Source: Fomitopsis serialis (lineage: Eukaryota > Basidiomycota > Agaricomycetes > Polyporales > Fomitopsidaceae). From it: a stretch of 64,000 nucleotides of DNA. The position numbers and the translations under genes were made by a program. The stretch spans positions 1-64,000 of the forward strand of contig NW_025955173.1 in the NCBI RefSeq assembly GCF_022376445.1, given 5' to 3'. Below the pieces are notes generated by a model. It searched no databases. It saw only the letters and a list, made by a program, of their open reading frames with translations, and was not told where the DNA came from. Positions within the stretch are counted from its first letter, which is position 1, and each line of letters begins with the position of its first letter. Below, one piece after another: positions 42,342 through 52,886 of the stretch.

Positions 42342-43020
42342 CCTCTGTATTGTAGACCTTTATTACGTCTGTTACACAAGTACTAGAATTTGTATGCTCC
42401 GCTTTGTTATCTAATCAGTCTTCCGCGAGCGCTCATCCACTGGCCGGATCGGGACGAGCGGGCACGGGCGATCGCCGGGCCGGGTAACCTGCCCTAAACC
42501 AATGTGGCTTGCCCTAAACACCCGCTACGTTATATGGCGGTGTCGGCGCCTCTTCTCTCTCTTTCCTCCCACTCCCTCCTCTCACGTAGTGTACACTTCG
42601 GTCAATAGTTAGCGTAGCAATGGGTTAATAAACGGTCTGATACAAGTAGTGTTTGAAAGGGATGCTCTCGTAGTTAACGGTTTGAAAGGGACGCTTCCGT
42701 AGTTAACGGTCTGTAAAGAGTTGAACGATCTGTTTCACCTCTCTGTAATGAATTGAACGATCCGTTTCGCATCTGTTTTGTCGCCTACATAGATATTAGA
42801 CTTTAGAGATATGAACCGCACGTATCGCTTCTATTGTATCGGTTATAGAAACTAGACTAGAGAGATTAGAACCGTCCGTTTCGCATCCCTTCTCGGTGTT
42901 GAACAGCGGTTAACAAACTCGTTTAGAGGTTCCCGGGTACATCGAGTCACATCTTATTGTACAACGGGCTATTCATTGCCCCGCCCTATTGTTTATTGCG
43001 CTCGTCGGATCACCCGTAAG
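42342..43020. other. Intergenic, AT-richer, with short tandem repeats
   Basis: TGCCCTAAAC occurs at about 42490 and 42511, as in the fold-back at 24.9 kb. A 29 bp unit (GTTTGAAAGGGA, then GTAGTTAACG) is repeated twice at 42651-42708, with related partial units (TTGAACGATC-T/C-GTTTC) at 42720-42770. No gene seen. Confidence 0.5.
42651..42708. repeat. 29 bp tandem repeat, two units
   Basis: Units 42651-42679 and 42680-42708 differ at a few positions in the middle. A third, diverged partial unit follows. Confidence 0.7.
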
Positions 43021-43287
43021 GGGAAACGTCGTGCGAATCCTGCTGTCGGGTGTCGCCCTGGTGGTGCCGTAGCTGTTCGCACTAGCGCTGCGTAAGTCCT
43101 ATTGTCCAGCCTACGCGACCCATGAGTCACTTATTGATCATCCGTACAGGGAAACATCGCGCGGATCCCGTTGTCGGTTGTGGCCCTCGGTGCCCTGGCG
43201 GCGCAGCAATTGCTCGCACTCGCGTCCCGTAAGTCCTATTGTCCAGCCTACGCGATCCATGAGTCACTCATTGTCCCTCTCAATCAG
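43021..43287 (+). repeat. Tandem duplication of an exon plus intron (period about 128 bp)
   Basis: GGGAAAC-(G/A)-TCG ... CGTAAGTCCTATTGTCCAGCC is present twice (43021 and 43149). Each unit is an exon-like hydrophobic block (GNVVRILLSGVALVVP in the first, GNIARIPLSVVALGALAAQ in the second) followed by an intron-like GTAAGT...CAG (43092-43149 and 43229-43287). The first unit has an in-frame TAG. Confidence 0.6.
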
Positions 43288-43324
43288 GGTGCATCGTTGC
43301 ACGCCGTGATAACACGCGGTGACG

Positions 43325-45001
43325 ATGTGCCTGTATATAAACTGCCCTAGGAGCTGGCGAAGCATCTTCACATACACGGAAGAACATGTGCGTCGTCTTT
43401 CTATAGTGTCGTATGTCAAGCTGATTAGCGATCAAGGCTTGAAAAACGCACCACGCTCATCGGGCACACTGGTCCCGTCTATGCTGTTTGCTTACGCTCC
43501 GACGGCCAAGTGCTTCTTACTGGTGGTAAGTATATCCCTCATTAGCATGTGATCTACTTGCTTATCAGTCCAATTGAACAGGCGGCGACGCAAAACTCAT
43601 GATTTGGAACGTCGTCACTGGAGAGCTTCAACAGGAAATATGCGACGTGTTTCATGGGGCCATCGGATCGGTGTGCTGGGTTGACTTCGAGGGGCGAGGG
43701 GACGATGGATTTGCTTACGGCTGCTCGAACGGTACAATTCACGTCTACAAATGGAGTCCCATCCGTGTGAGTACCGATTATTATGTTACTCTACGATGCG
43801 TTAACGATTTGTAGGGTCAATACGTGTTTGTGTCACTTACCGACGCACACCGAGGGAGGCAAGTCCAGGACATCCGCTTCAATTCTAAATACCGTCGCAT
43901 TGCAAGCATCGGCGACGGTAGCCCATGCGTGTGGCGTATTGACGACAGGGGTACGTGCGTCGTGCTCGTTTGTGATGCGTATCTGACATGAAACCAGGTA
44001 TTTTATCCACGATGGTGAAGGATGCGCCCCGCCGTGCGTTCATGGGGCGCACCGTGCATTTCTGCGACGACGGCGCAAGCATTCTGGCGACGTTCTTGGA
44101 GACTCATGAAATGTGCGTAGAATCATTCAAGGATATGAGTCTGCAACTGATGGTGGATATCAGAGCGTGTTATACGATAGAACCCTGGACGCTCAAGTGG
44201 TCGACGACGATCAAGAACAGGATGTGAGCATCATTACCTTGCGTGGTTGGGTTGTGCTGATCATGTTTTAGCGGCCATGCGACTTTGTCTGCCGATGGGA
44301 GGTTTTTTCTGGTATCGAATCTCGTGAATGGAGTGGACCGCTACCATTTCCCCACGCTGGACTACGCCGACACGTTCGAGTACACGATGTCGTTGCCGTA
44401 CAAGATCTTCATGCTGAGTGTCGAAGGAACGCAGATTGTGGTGGGCGGTGAATGCGGTGCGGTGCGGATCTTCGACGCGTTGACCGGGCAAGTTCAGGAC
44501 ACGTTGAGACACGCCAACGGTGAGTGGCCAAGTCGCTTGCATGATCGGTTTATCTGACGCTCCGCAGTGGAAGGTCCCATTCAAACTCTTACGGTATGTC
44601 AAATCGCTGCGCTTGGAGTTAGACATTCACTGACATGTCGTCAATAGACTGGCAGGAATGAGCAGGGCGCAATGGTGGTCACGGCGACGGGATCACAATC
44701 CGGAGGTGTGGTGTTCGTGTGGGCTGAACCCAAGGCAAGTCTCCTTGCACTGCAGGGTGCAGAAGCTCATGCAGTATTGCCAGGTCTCAAAGACCGATGC
44801 GTCTCAACGTCTTGGTTCAGCCAAAGATGGGTTGTCACTTCCGATGGTCCTGTTGGCCGTCTCCGCCGTCACCATACTTTTCAACATGTTGAACACTCTA
44901 GTTGAGGGTGGGGTGGCCGGTTGGACAGTGAGATGGTTCAGACTGTTCTTTCAAACTTGGCTGAGTGGGTCTCCGCGTGATGAGGGCGTTATTTATTTGT
45001 A
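43325..45001 (+). CDS. WD40-repeat protein, about nine exons, membrane-segment C-terminus
   Basis: Exons 43325-43387, 43429-43525, 43582-43766, 43815-43950, 43998-44112, 44164-44223, 44272-44519, 44568-44593 and from 44648 join in phase across introns of 41-58 bp. WD40 signatures are LIGHTGPVYAVCLRSDGQVL then KLMIWNVVTGE, GQVQDTLRHANVEGPIQTLT, and GGVVFVWAEPK. Such repeats form a beta-propeller used as a protein-interaction platform. After about 44800 the continuation lies in another frame with a membrane-helix-like stretch (LPMVLLAVSAVTILFNML), a C-terminal layout I recall from Agaricomycete WD40 proteins. An unresolved intron or frame break must lie near 44740-44840. The start is uncertain because the duplicated exons just upstream may belong to this gene. 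Confidence 0.7.
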
Positions 45002-45225
45002 GATGTGTTCGTGTGGTGTTTACTCTTCCTATACCGTACAATACGCGCCTTTCATGCCCTACATGGGGCGATGTGGTCGTGCGGTGAAATCATGGTACAT
45101 ATATGGTAATGCGGTTCCGTATGCACGTGCTCATGGTGTGGTTGTGGCTGCCGCTCCCGGTTATCTTCCTCACACTACACATTTCGTACATCGCGTCCCT
45201 TTTCAAGCGTCTTACTGTATTGTCA

Positions 45226-46794
45226 ATGTCAGATAACAATCGAGAGGGGTCTGGCGATCGGCTCGTAAGTTAATCAACGTGATCGAGAGGCCGTACACTG
45301 ATTGGATTTGGCGACTTAGGTTGCAGCCATACCGTCGAATCGTGCCGAGGAGCTTGTCCCTGGTGCACTATGGGCGACGGCATATGGTCCTAATGGGGAT
45401 CGTGTGGGCAGGGTAGTGGTCGGACCAACTAATGGTCTGACGGTGGTGCCGCATGATCCACCAACTCCTGAGGGTGTGGCACAGCGGGACGAACCATCAT
45501 CGGCAGCGGATCGGGATGGTTCTCCTCCACGGAAAAGACGACGCCGCAGGCGACCTGCGGGTCATCGGTTTCTCGATATCGAGGCAGAGGTGGATGAGGA
45601 CGACGAGGACGACGAGGAAGATGACGATGAGAGGGACAATGGTACGTCGTCGGTGGCCTTCGAAGCACTATATGTACCTTACTAACATCTCAGACTTCAT
45701 CGATGACGGCGACGACACCAACTCCGTGGCTCGTCAACGCCTTCCGGTTCCTACTCGAGTCCGGGAAGAGTTTGACATCGGGAAGCTCATGGAGAAGGCT
45801 CGGAAATACGCGTCGCGTCGGAGGCTTGACGCAATCGAGGGCTTGGCCGAGGTCTCGAGGCTACAAGAAGCCGACCTGTTGCCTGATACCTTCACGGGGA
45901 CGATCATGCGCGTAGAGACGGTACGTGGTCATGGTCTTTGGGTTTACCAGGTACTCAAGTAACGTCAGACGATGGGCAATGCAAACACCTTCTTCGAGAT
46001 TATTTGCGAATCAGCGTTCAACCCCCAAAACGGAGGTATCTACTCCGTATTCCTACCCTCGTCCGACGCCGATCGTTCAGCCTCTACTCCCTTTGAGGCA
46101 AGGCGTTTGTTGGACTCATTTTACGTCGAGGCTCAAGATCAAGCATCCGTGATACACGCACTGGACGCCGCACACGACCGGGGCTATCGCTATCGCGCCT
46201 ACTCTATCGAGAAAGCAGACTACGTCCGTTTACTCCCTCGGGCATGGCGTGGAGTCGCTGCACACTCGTGGGTCGCATTCAAACGCGGTCCGTATCGGGG
46301 CGACGTCGGATTTGTGGAATGCGTGGATAACAGCAAAATGGCTGTCGTCTGGTGTGTGCCGCGCATTGACCTTGGCCCCCAGCCGGGAGGGTCGAAGGAG
46401 GGATACGAGGATGAAGATGAGAGCGGAGAGGCGGCGGAGCGGGGACAGGAGCATGCGACGCGAGAGGAGGGAGGATCGGTGGAAGGATCTCGGCGTCGAG
46501 ACGAGGAACAGAGTGAGAAGGTGAAGGATGGGAAGCAGGTCGAGGAACGGCCAGAGGCGAGGTCGCAGGGTCGTCAACGGCACGCGAAGGCTCCTTTCAG
46601 GCCTGAACAGGTCGCCAGTCTCTACGGGAAGAGCGCCGTTCGCGCCGATGGTGACACGTTCGTGTTCCGTGGCCAGCATTATCAAGGTGGCCTGGTGCGA
46701 CAGGAAGTGGAGGTGGCCAATTTGTCCATGAGCCATGTCTTCAGCTATACGCTGTATCGCGTCTGCTCGACGGCTCCGCAAATCCCACAAGACC
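45226..46794 (+). pseudogene. Spt5-like transcription elongation factor paralogue, N-terminal half
   Basis: ATG at 45226. Exons 45226-45264, 45320-45641, 45694-45920 and 45970-46794 join in phase. The order of parts follows Spt5: a basic then acidic N-terminus (PPRKRRRRRRP, DIEAEVDEDDEDDEEDDDE), an NGN-like region (IYSVFLPSSDA, ALDAAHDRGYRYRAY), and a first KOW motif (SWVAFKRGPYRGDVGFVECV). A charged linker follows. True Spt5 pairs with Spt4 and binds RNA polymerase II; this shorter protein is a diverged paralogue of unknown role. The gene is cut at ...QIPQD by the Copia element, with AGACC duplicated. Confidence 0.75.
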
Positions 46795-47295
46795 TGTTGA
46801 ACTTCCGACTTTCCAGTGTTATCTTATCTTATCAGTTACGTACATATATGGACTTGTGTTCTGCGATGTAGTATTACATACATTCTTTTGATGGACTCTG
46901 TCTGGACTCATCTTGTGACTCGCTCCAGACCGATCTACACTGTTCCAGACTTATTCTGGATCATTCCACTCCCTTCCGGCATGTTCCATGACCTTCCAGT
47001 ACATTCCTTGATCACATGGACGCTTATGCATATCCCTATCTCTGGAGTTAAGGCTTACTCATTTCCCTAAAACTCGGACTTAGTGATTACTGATCTGCTT
47101 ACTGATGTAGCATGTGATCAGTCCCAGACATGTATATATACTGGGGTGATTCCCCCCTAATGGATAACGATCTCTCCTCTCTTCTGCCTGCCTAGCATCA
47201 GAGTCTTCCCTCTGGGATAGGTCTGTTCACTCCACTCTACTGTCCTTCACTTCCACTGGCCTAACAAGCCCTTCTAAACCTCTTTCACTTCAACA
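46795..47295 (+). repeat. Copia 5' LTR (501 bp)
   Basis: TG...CA ends; same length as the 3' LTR at a fixed offset of 6092. The 84-codon shadow frame inside is identical in both LTRs. Confidence 0.95.
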
Positions 47296-47319
47296 GGTTA
47301 TGAGCCCCGCGCTCTGATC
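47296..47319 (+). other. Copia primer-binding site, half-tRNA-iMet type
   Basis: GGTTATGAGCCCCGCGCTC begins at the first base after the LTR. Its complement reads GCGGGGCTCATAACC, which matches the anticodon arm of initiator tRNA-Met (CAU anticodon inside CTCATAACC). This is how copia-type elements prime, using the 5' half of the tRNA cut in the anticodon loop, rather than the 3' CCA end. Confidence 0.7.
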
Positions 47320-47424
47320 GTTTATATCACCTGTACCTTTTGCGCAACCAAAGCCCAACTCTTGAAAGAGTGAGTTGGCATATTTTGTCCTTATTTGGAC
47401 TACTGTTTAGCCGCTCTGTGACAA

Positions 47425-48231
47425 GTGCCCAAAGCCTTGTCCAAGCGCATTTCCAGGGTAGCTCGCAAGAGCAATTACGAAGTTTTTCCACCGTCTCGTC
47501 GTGAGAGATACGACGTAGGCGACGCCGACACTAGCGCTGTTGCTGAGCGTCATCAGCGTTTATACGGTCATCTACCCATTGATCGCCAGATCGATATCAT
47601 CCTCACTCCTACCCCGCGCCCTCGCCGTCCCACCTATCGTCGCCCTGACACCTCTCGTCCCCCGAAGGCGTCCTGTCGCAAGACCCTTGAGCAGCAGCTT
47701 GAGGAGCTCCAGTTGAAGGCAGACGACTCTAGGGCACTCCTTGAAGCTCGACGTGCGGAGTACGCTGCTACGCTTGCCGCTGAAACCACCGCCAAAGAAG
47801 CTGCCAAGGCTTCCCTTATCGCACGCATCGAAGGCGTACCTCTTCCCCTTCCTATCACAGCCCTTAAGCCGTTTGACGCCGACTTCAAGAAAAAGTCTCA
47901 GACGGAGAAGGCCGCCATCCTCACGAAGCGTCTCTTCGCCGTTCAGAAGTGCCTTCACCCTCTCTTCACCCACAAGCTGCGCGACACTGTTCGCTGGTCG
48001 CTCACCGACAACCTCAACGCTTTTGGACGTCGGTTCAATTGGGTCTGTTCTCACTTTGAGACAGAGGGTCATTCGTGGTCGCACGACGCGCTCAACGACG
48101 TCAAGCTTGTCTGCGAGCTGATTGGGAAGATCTCCTTCAAGGAGCTTAGCAAGAACCTTTCTAAGGTTACTAGGGAAGTTGGGGACTTGCACAAGGGCAA
48201 TCACTTGGCTTGGGTAGACAAGTATTTGTAG
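47425..48231 (+). CDS. Extra open frame between LTR and gag of the Copia element
   Basis: 268 codons, opening at a GTG and containing no Met codon at all. Basic N-terminus (LSKRISRVARKS), then a coiled-coil-like helix (LEQQLEELQLKADDSRALLE and on), then an Ala-rich part and a C-terminal Trp/Phe-containing domain (FGRRFNWVCSHFETEGHSW). It ends in TAG at 48229. The gag-pol frame continues in the same phase after 57 nt, with a second stop (TGA 48274) between. An acceptor-like TATTTTTCAG lies at 48264-48273 and another, CGCATTTCCAG, near 47448. It may be a spliced or readthrough N-terminal extension of Gag, or a separate accessory protein. No recognised family. Confidence 0.5.
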   Translation: MPKALSKRISRVARKSNYEVFPPSRRERYDVGDADTSAVAERHQRLYGHLPIDRQIDIILTPTPRPRRPTYRRPDTSRPPKASCRKTLEQQLEELQLKADDSRALLEARRAEYAATLAAETTAKEAAKASLIARIEGVPLPLPITALKPFDADFKKKSQTEKAAILTKRLFAVQKCLHPLFTHKLRDTVRWSLTDNLNAFGRRFNWVCSHFETEGHSWSHDALNDVKLVCELIGKISFKELSKNLSKVTREVGDLHKGNHLAWVDKYL

Positions 48232-48717
48232 TCGCGTCACAAATTTTATCTTTGTTCCTGGAATATTTTTCAGTGAAGCATCACAACTGTGGCAACGTCT
48301 CAAGAGGAGACATTTGCAGAGACTCAGGTCTCTTCAGGCGAAGAGTCAGACGACTCATACGATTGTTCAAACCACTACCATCTATACGACTACGAGGAGG
48401 TTTGCGACGCTCATTATAGAGACGACGATCAAACCTGGTGGAACTGTGACAACACTCATTGTCCAAACCGTTACCACACACCATCTGGTGATTTTCCTCG
48501 AGGCTTCAAAGCTGGTATCGCTGTCGAAGCTTGGCAAGACAATTTCCTATTCGCCAACGAATTTTCGGAGTCACCTCCAAAACCTGAACATTTAATCTCG
48601 CTCCCTGAGTCGAGATCTCAAACACCTGAACCGGAGGAATTACCCTTCGAGTTATTTACACCAGAACCTCCTTCTTCGCCCGACACACAAGGCGAATTTA
48701 TCCTCTTATCCGCAACC

Positions 48718-51700
48718 ATGGGTGACGTCAAGCCAGACAATATCCCTAAGCTCTCTTCAGCGTCCCAATACGCTGACTGGTCTGCCGCTATGCGCGGTTA
48801 TTTAATATTCATAGAGGCCTGGCCCGCTGTTATTGCAACAGTAACTACCGACACAGAGTACAAGAAACAGAATGCCCGTGCTCAGGGTGTTCTATTTATG
48901 CGGACTGATCGCTCGATGCATCATTTGCTCGAGGGATCTAGTGGTGAACTCAAGACCGCTAAGGAAATGTGGGCGGCCCTTAAGACAGCCTTTGGTACAC
49001 CCGACACGGCATTCGTCTGGAGTCTCTTCCAGTCGGTGATCAAGTCTCCGGAGATGTCTGATTCCAAACCTCTGCAGGATCAGATCAACAAGCTGGTTAC
49101 TCGGCTTAAGGAGATTACGGCTGGTGGCATAACTCTCGGTGAATCGACCCAGGCTCTTCTCCTTCTGTCGAAGGTGCCTGAATCCTATCAATCGATGATC
49201 TCTGCGCTCATGGCGACGCAGAACATCAAGGATCTCAAGGTCGACTCTGTTCAGTCGAAGATTCTTGCCGAAGAATCTCTCCGCCGGTCTGGTATGGGAC
49301 AATCTGCGTCCAAGACATCCCAGGTCAAGCACAAGTCATCGGGTCCCTGTGGTCACTGCGGTGGAAATCACGGCAGTGAGAATTGTTGGACAAAGTACCC
49401 GCATTTGCGCCCCCAAAATAAGGGTGGCGGCAAGGGGAAAAAGGACAACAAGGGCAAAGGCAAAGGGAAGAATAAGGGCAAGGGCAATGGTAACGGACAA
49501 TCTGGTTCTGGTTCCTCCAACGCTGCTACTACTTCAGACTCCACAAATGTTGTAACTGTAGAATCCTCCGTGTCGTCTTCAGCTAATACTATGACTGCTT
49601 CCTGGTATACTGCGGGTCACTCTGCTTCTGGAAGAATGACTGACTGGATTATGGATTCTGGTGCGTCGAAGACAATCACCAACGACATGGCTGATTTTTG
49701 GGACTATACTCCTTACGAGGAACCCATGATTTTTGGTACAGCCGGCAAGTCTAAGATTGCAGCTTATGGAGAAGGGACCATCAAAGGTGTTGTGCACGTT
49801 GAAGGGAAACATGTTAAAGCAACTATTACAAATGTTGCTTACATCCCTGCCGCATCTGGTCGCCTGTTTTCTACTGGTGTTATTGAGCAATCAGGTTTTA
49901 CCCTAGTTCAGGGAGGAGGTCGTATGGTCATCTATGACCAACCTATTTCGCAAGGTCGAGTCTGTGGTAACATGATCATGGAGGCACACCATAAGCCCTT
50001 CAATAATCTCTATATGTTGTACCTAGACATTTTGACACCGCAATCGGCAAAGTCTACAGACAAGTCGAATTTTCGTCTCTGGCATGAACGCTTCGGACAT
50101 TCGTCTGAAGATGTTATTCGTCAGATTCCCAAGCACACTAAGGGTGTGGATTCCATTGGTGCCAAGGATACTTCTTCTCCTTGTGCAGGGTGTCAGTGGG
50201 GCAAGTCTCATCGCGCTCCATTTCCCCCATCGGCTAAACGTGCTACAAAGCCCCTTGAGCTCATTCATACTGATGAGGACGGTCCTATGCGTACCACTGC
50301 AATAGGTGGATGGCGTTATTTCATCAGCTTTCTCGACGACTATACTGGTCTTGGTCGTGCCTATTATCTCAAGCACAAGAACGATTCGATCCAAGCGTTC
50401 GATGACTTCAAGGCATGGGCTGAGAACCAAACAGATGAAAAAATCAAGGCTGTACGCTCGGATCGTGGGGGGGAATATACGTCTGCTGCTTTTACCGAAC
50501 ATTTGCGCAAATTTGGTATTGAACATCAGTTCACAATGCCGTACTCTCCTCAACAGAATGGGAGAGCTGAGCGCTGGAATCGGACCATTGTTGAGAAGGC
50601 TATGTCTATGCTGCACCATGCTGGACTAAGCCATGGTTTTTGGCAATTGGCTGTGGACACTGCGGTTCATATTTATAATCGGCAACCTATGCGACGCCTT
50701 AACTGGCAATGCCCCATTACTCTCTGGAATGGCACAATTCCGGATATTTCATACTTTAGGATTTTTGGGTGCAAGGCATTTGTGCATGTGCAGAAAGAAC
50801 AGAGATCTGGGAAGCTCGACAAGAAGGCTGTTGAGATGATCTTTGTAGGCTATGAAGTTGGTTCCAAAGGGTATCGTTTCTGGAACCCGGCTACTCGAAG
50901 TATTGTTGTGTCTCGTGATGTGACCTTCGATGAAGAGACATTTCCTGCACGAAAGGACTTAGGCAATAATCCGAAATCCCTGGATGAGCCGTTTGATGAA
51001 CCTCCTGAGGATGCCAACTCAGAGGATCTAGATTTTGAGGATATTCCTATCCCTGTTCCTGTCCCGCCGGAACATGAACCTGAAGAACATCAGGAGCCAG
51101 TGGGAGATAATCCGCAACAGCAACCTGATCCAGTAGCTCCTCCGCAACCTCAGTATGAGCGTCCTCGCCGTCAAGGTGCTGGACAGAACCCTCAGAGGAA
51201 TAGAGACAATGCCTATGGTGACGAGCCACCAGCAAGTATTGACCGTCGTACTGATAGTCAAGGCCGTCAACAACCTGAGGCTGAAACTGCTCAATTTATA
51301 CGGATGCTGGCGGAAGCGAACCATGGTCTTCCCCAAAGTCATAAGGAAGCCATGGAATCTCACGACCATGATAAATGGCTTGCTGCTGAAGGTTCTGAGT
51401 ACAAGTCACTCATGGACAATAAGACTTGGGTTCTAGTTCCACGGCCTAAAAACCGGAAGGTTGTCAAGTGCCGTTGGGTTTATGCGATTAAGCACGATGG
51501 TCGCTATAAAGCACGTGTTGTCGCAAAGGGATTTACCCAAGTATGGGGTCAAGATTATACTGAGACTTTCTCTCCGGTTGCACGGTTTGAATCTGTACGC
51601 TACTTGTTGGCACATGCAGCCCTTGAAGATTGGGAGATAGAGTCTATGGATGTCAAGACGGCATTCCTTAACGGTGACCTTGACGAGGAAATCTACATGG

Positions 51701-52875
51701 AACAACCCGAAGGATGGGTTGTACCTGGCAAGGAGAACTTTGTCTGTCTTCTCAAGAAGGCAATTTATGGATTAAAGCAAGCTTCTCGTCAATGGAATGC
51801 TAAGATCCACAAGTCTCTCCTAGACTTAGGGTTTAAACGGACTTATTCGGATGCTGGAATTTATGTCTTCTCCCGGGACTCTGACGGACACACCTGCCTA
51901 ATCATATTGTATGTCGACGACTTGCTCATCATGGGTGACTCGAAATTGTTTATCGACAACATCAAGCAGAAGTTGTCCTTAGAGTATCAGATGACAGATC
52001 TGGGTGCTGTTCAGCGATTCCTTGGTCTTAGAATACGTCGAGAGCGTACTACACGTCTCATCTACGTTGATCAGGAAGACTATATTGAGTCAGTTTTGGA
52101 GAGGTTTCAGATGTCCAACTGCAAGCCTGCACGGACACCTCTTCCCGCTGGAGCAGACCTAGAGAAGAATCCAGACACAGCATCTGAGGTTTTCCGTACC
52201 CGCTACCAGAGCATTATTGGCAGCATCATGTATGCTATGCTCGGTACTCGTCCAGACATTTCTTTCGCGGTCACACGTCTGGCAAAGTATTCTTCAAACC
52301 CATCCAAAGAGCATATGCGGTTAGCCTACTATGTCCTAAGATATCTTCAAGGGACTAAGGAACTCGCTCTCTGTTATGACGGAGGCTCGAATTCTGGTCT
52401 GATTGCCTATTCAGACTCTGACTGGGGTGAAGATCGCGATGATAGGCACTCTACAAGTGGCTTTACTTTCCTTATGGCCAATTGTGTCGTTTCTTGGGTG
52501 TCAAGACGTCAACCGACGGTATCTTTGTCTTCAACTGAAGCAGAGTATAAGGCCAGCTCTGACTGCTGTCGTCAGATGGCGTGGCTACGTCATTTTGGAG
52601 AAGAACTGGGAGATAATATGTCTCATCCAACTCCGCTTTGTCTTGACAACCAAGGCAACATTTTCCTTGCGGTGAACCCTGCTGTGGATCGCCGCACCAA
52701 GCATATAGAAATCCGTTATCACTATATTCGGGAGTTCTACGAACGTGGAGAAATGGAGATCTACTACGTCGCAAGTGAAGACCAACTTGCTGATGCCTTG
52801 ACCAAGAATGTTCCATTCAGTGGAATTGAGAAATTCAGGTCTTCAGTTGGCATGATGAGATACTTGACATCTTGA
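48718..52875 (+). CDS. Copia Gag-Pol polyprotein (1385 aa)
   Basis: The first ATG in frame, 48718, has a good context (ACCATGG) and starts Gag (MGDVKPDNIPKLSSASQYAD); the frame is open a further 143 codons upstream without an ATG. In order: Gag UBN2-like region, CCHC knuckle CGHCGGNHGSENC (about residue 211), a Lys/Gly-rich linker, protease WIMDSGASKT (Asp about 313), and the integrase zinc region (LWHERFGH to CAGC). The integrase core follows with D519, D582 (RSDRGGEY) and E618 (NGRAERWNRT), so D-35-E. Then RT (KARVVAKGFTQVWGQDYTET; catalytic YVDD about 1065-1068) and RNase H (AYSDSDWGED, SSTEAEY) to a TGA at 52875. The protein is complete, with all catalytic residues seen. Confidence 0.95.
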   Translation: MGDVKPDNIPKLSSASQYADWSAAMRGYLIFIEAWPAVIATVTTDTEYKKQNARAQGVLFMRTDRSMHHLLEGSSGELKTAKEMWAALKTAFGTPDTAFVWSLFQSVIKSPEMSDSKPLQDQINKLVTRLKEITAGGITLGESTQALLLLSKVPESYQSMISALMATQNIKDLKVDSVQSKILAEESLRRSGMGQSASKTSQVKHKSSGPCGHCGGNHGSENCWTKYPHLRPQNKGGGKGKKDNKGKGKGKNKGKGNGNGQSGSGSSNAATTSDSTNVVTVESSVSSSANTMTASWYTAGHSASGRMTDWIMDSGASKTITNDMADFWDYTPYEEPMIFGTAGKSKIAAYGEGTIKGVVHVEGKHVKATITNVAYIPAASGRLFSTGVIEQSGFTLVQGGGRMVIYDQPISQGRVCGNMIMEAHHKPFNNLYMLYLDILTPQSAKSTDKSNFRLWHERFGHSSEDVIRQIPKHTKGVDSIGAKDTSSPCAGCQWGKSHRAPFPPSAKRATKPLELIHTDEDGPMRTTAIGGWRYFISFLDDYTGLGRAYYLKHKNDSIQAFDDFKAWAENQTDEKIKAVRSDRGGEYTSAAFTEHLRKFGIEHQFTMPYSPQQNGRAERWNRTIVEKAMSMLHHAGLSHGFWQLAVDTAVHIYNRQPMRRLNWQCPITLWNGTIPDISYFRIFGCKAFVHVQKEQRSGKLDKKAVEMIFVGYEVGSKGYRFWNPATRSIVVSRDVTFDEETFPARKDLGNNPKSLDEPFDEPPEDANSEDLDFEDIPIPVPVPPEHEPEEHQEPVGDNPQQQPDPVAPPQPQYERPRRQGAGQNPQRNRDNAYGDEPPASIDRRTDSQGRQQPEAETAQFIRMLAEANHGLPQSHKEAMESHDHDKWLAAEGSEYKSLMDNKTWVLVPRPKNRKVVKCRWVYAIKHDGRYKARVVAKGFTQVWGQDYTETFSPVARFESVRYLLAHAALEDWEIESMDVKTAFLNGDLDEEIYMEQPEGWVVPGKENFVCLLKKAIYGLKQASRQWNAKIHKSLLDLGFKRTYSDAGIYVFSRDSDGHTCLIILYVDDLLIMGDSKLFIDNIKQKLSLEYQMTDLGAVQRFLGLRIRRERTTRLIYVDQEDYIESVLERFQMSNCKPARTPLPAGADLEKNPDTASEVFRTRYQSIIGSIMYAMLGTRPDISFAVTRLAKYSSNPSKEHMRLAYYVLRYLQGTKELALCYDGGSNSGLIAYSDSDWGEDRDDRHSTSGFTFLMANCVVSWVSRRQPTVSLSSTEAEYKASSDCCRQMAWLRHFGEELGDNMSHPTPLCLDNQGNIFLAVNPAVDRRTKHIEIRYHYIREFYERGEMEIYYVASEDQLADALTKNVPFSGIEKFRSSVGMMRYLTS

Positions 52876-52877
52876 AC

Positions 52878-52886
52878 AAGTGGGAG
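52878..52886 (+). other. Copia polypurine tract
   Basis: AAGTGGGAG directly precedes the TGTT of the 3' LTR. It is the site where plus-strand DNA synthesis is primed. Confidence 0.85.
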
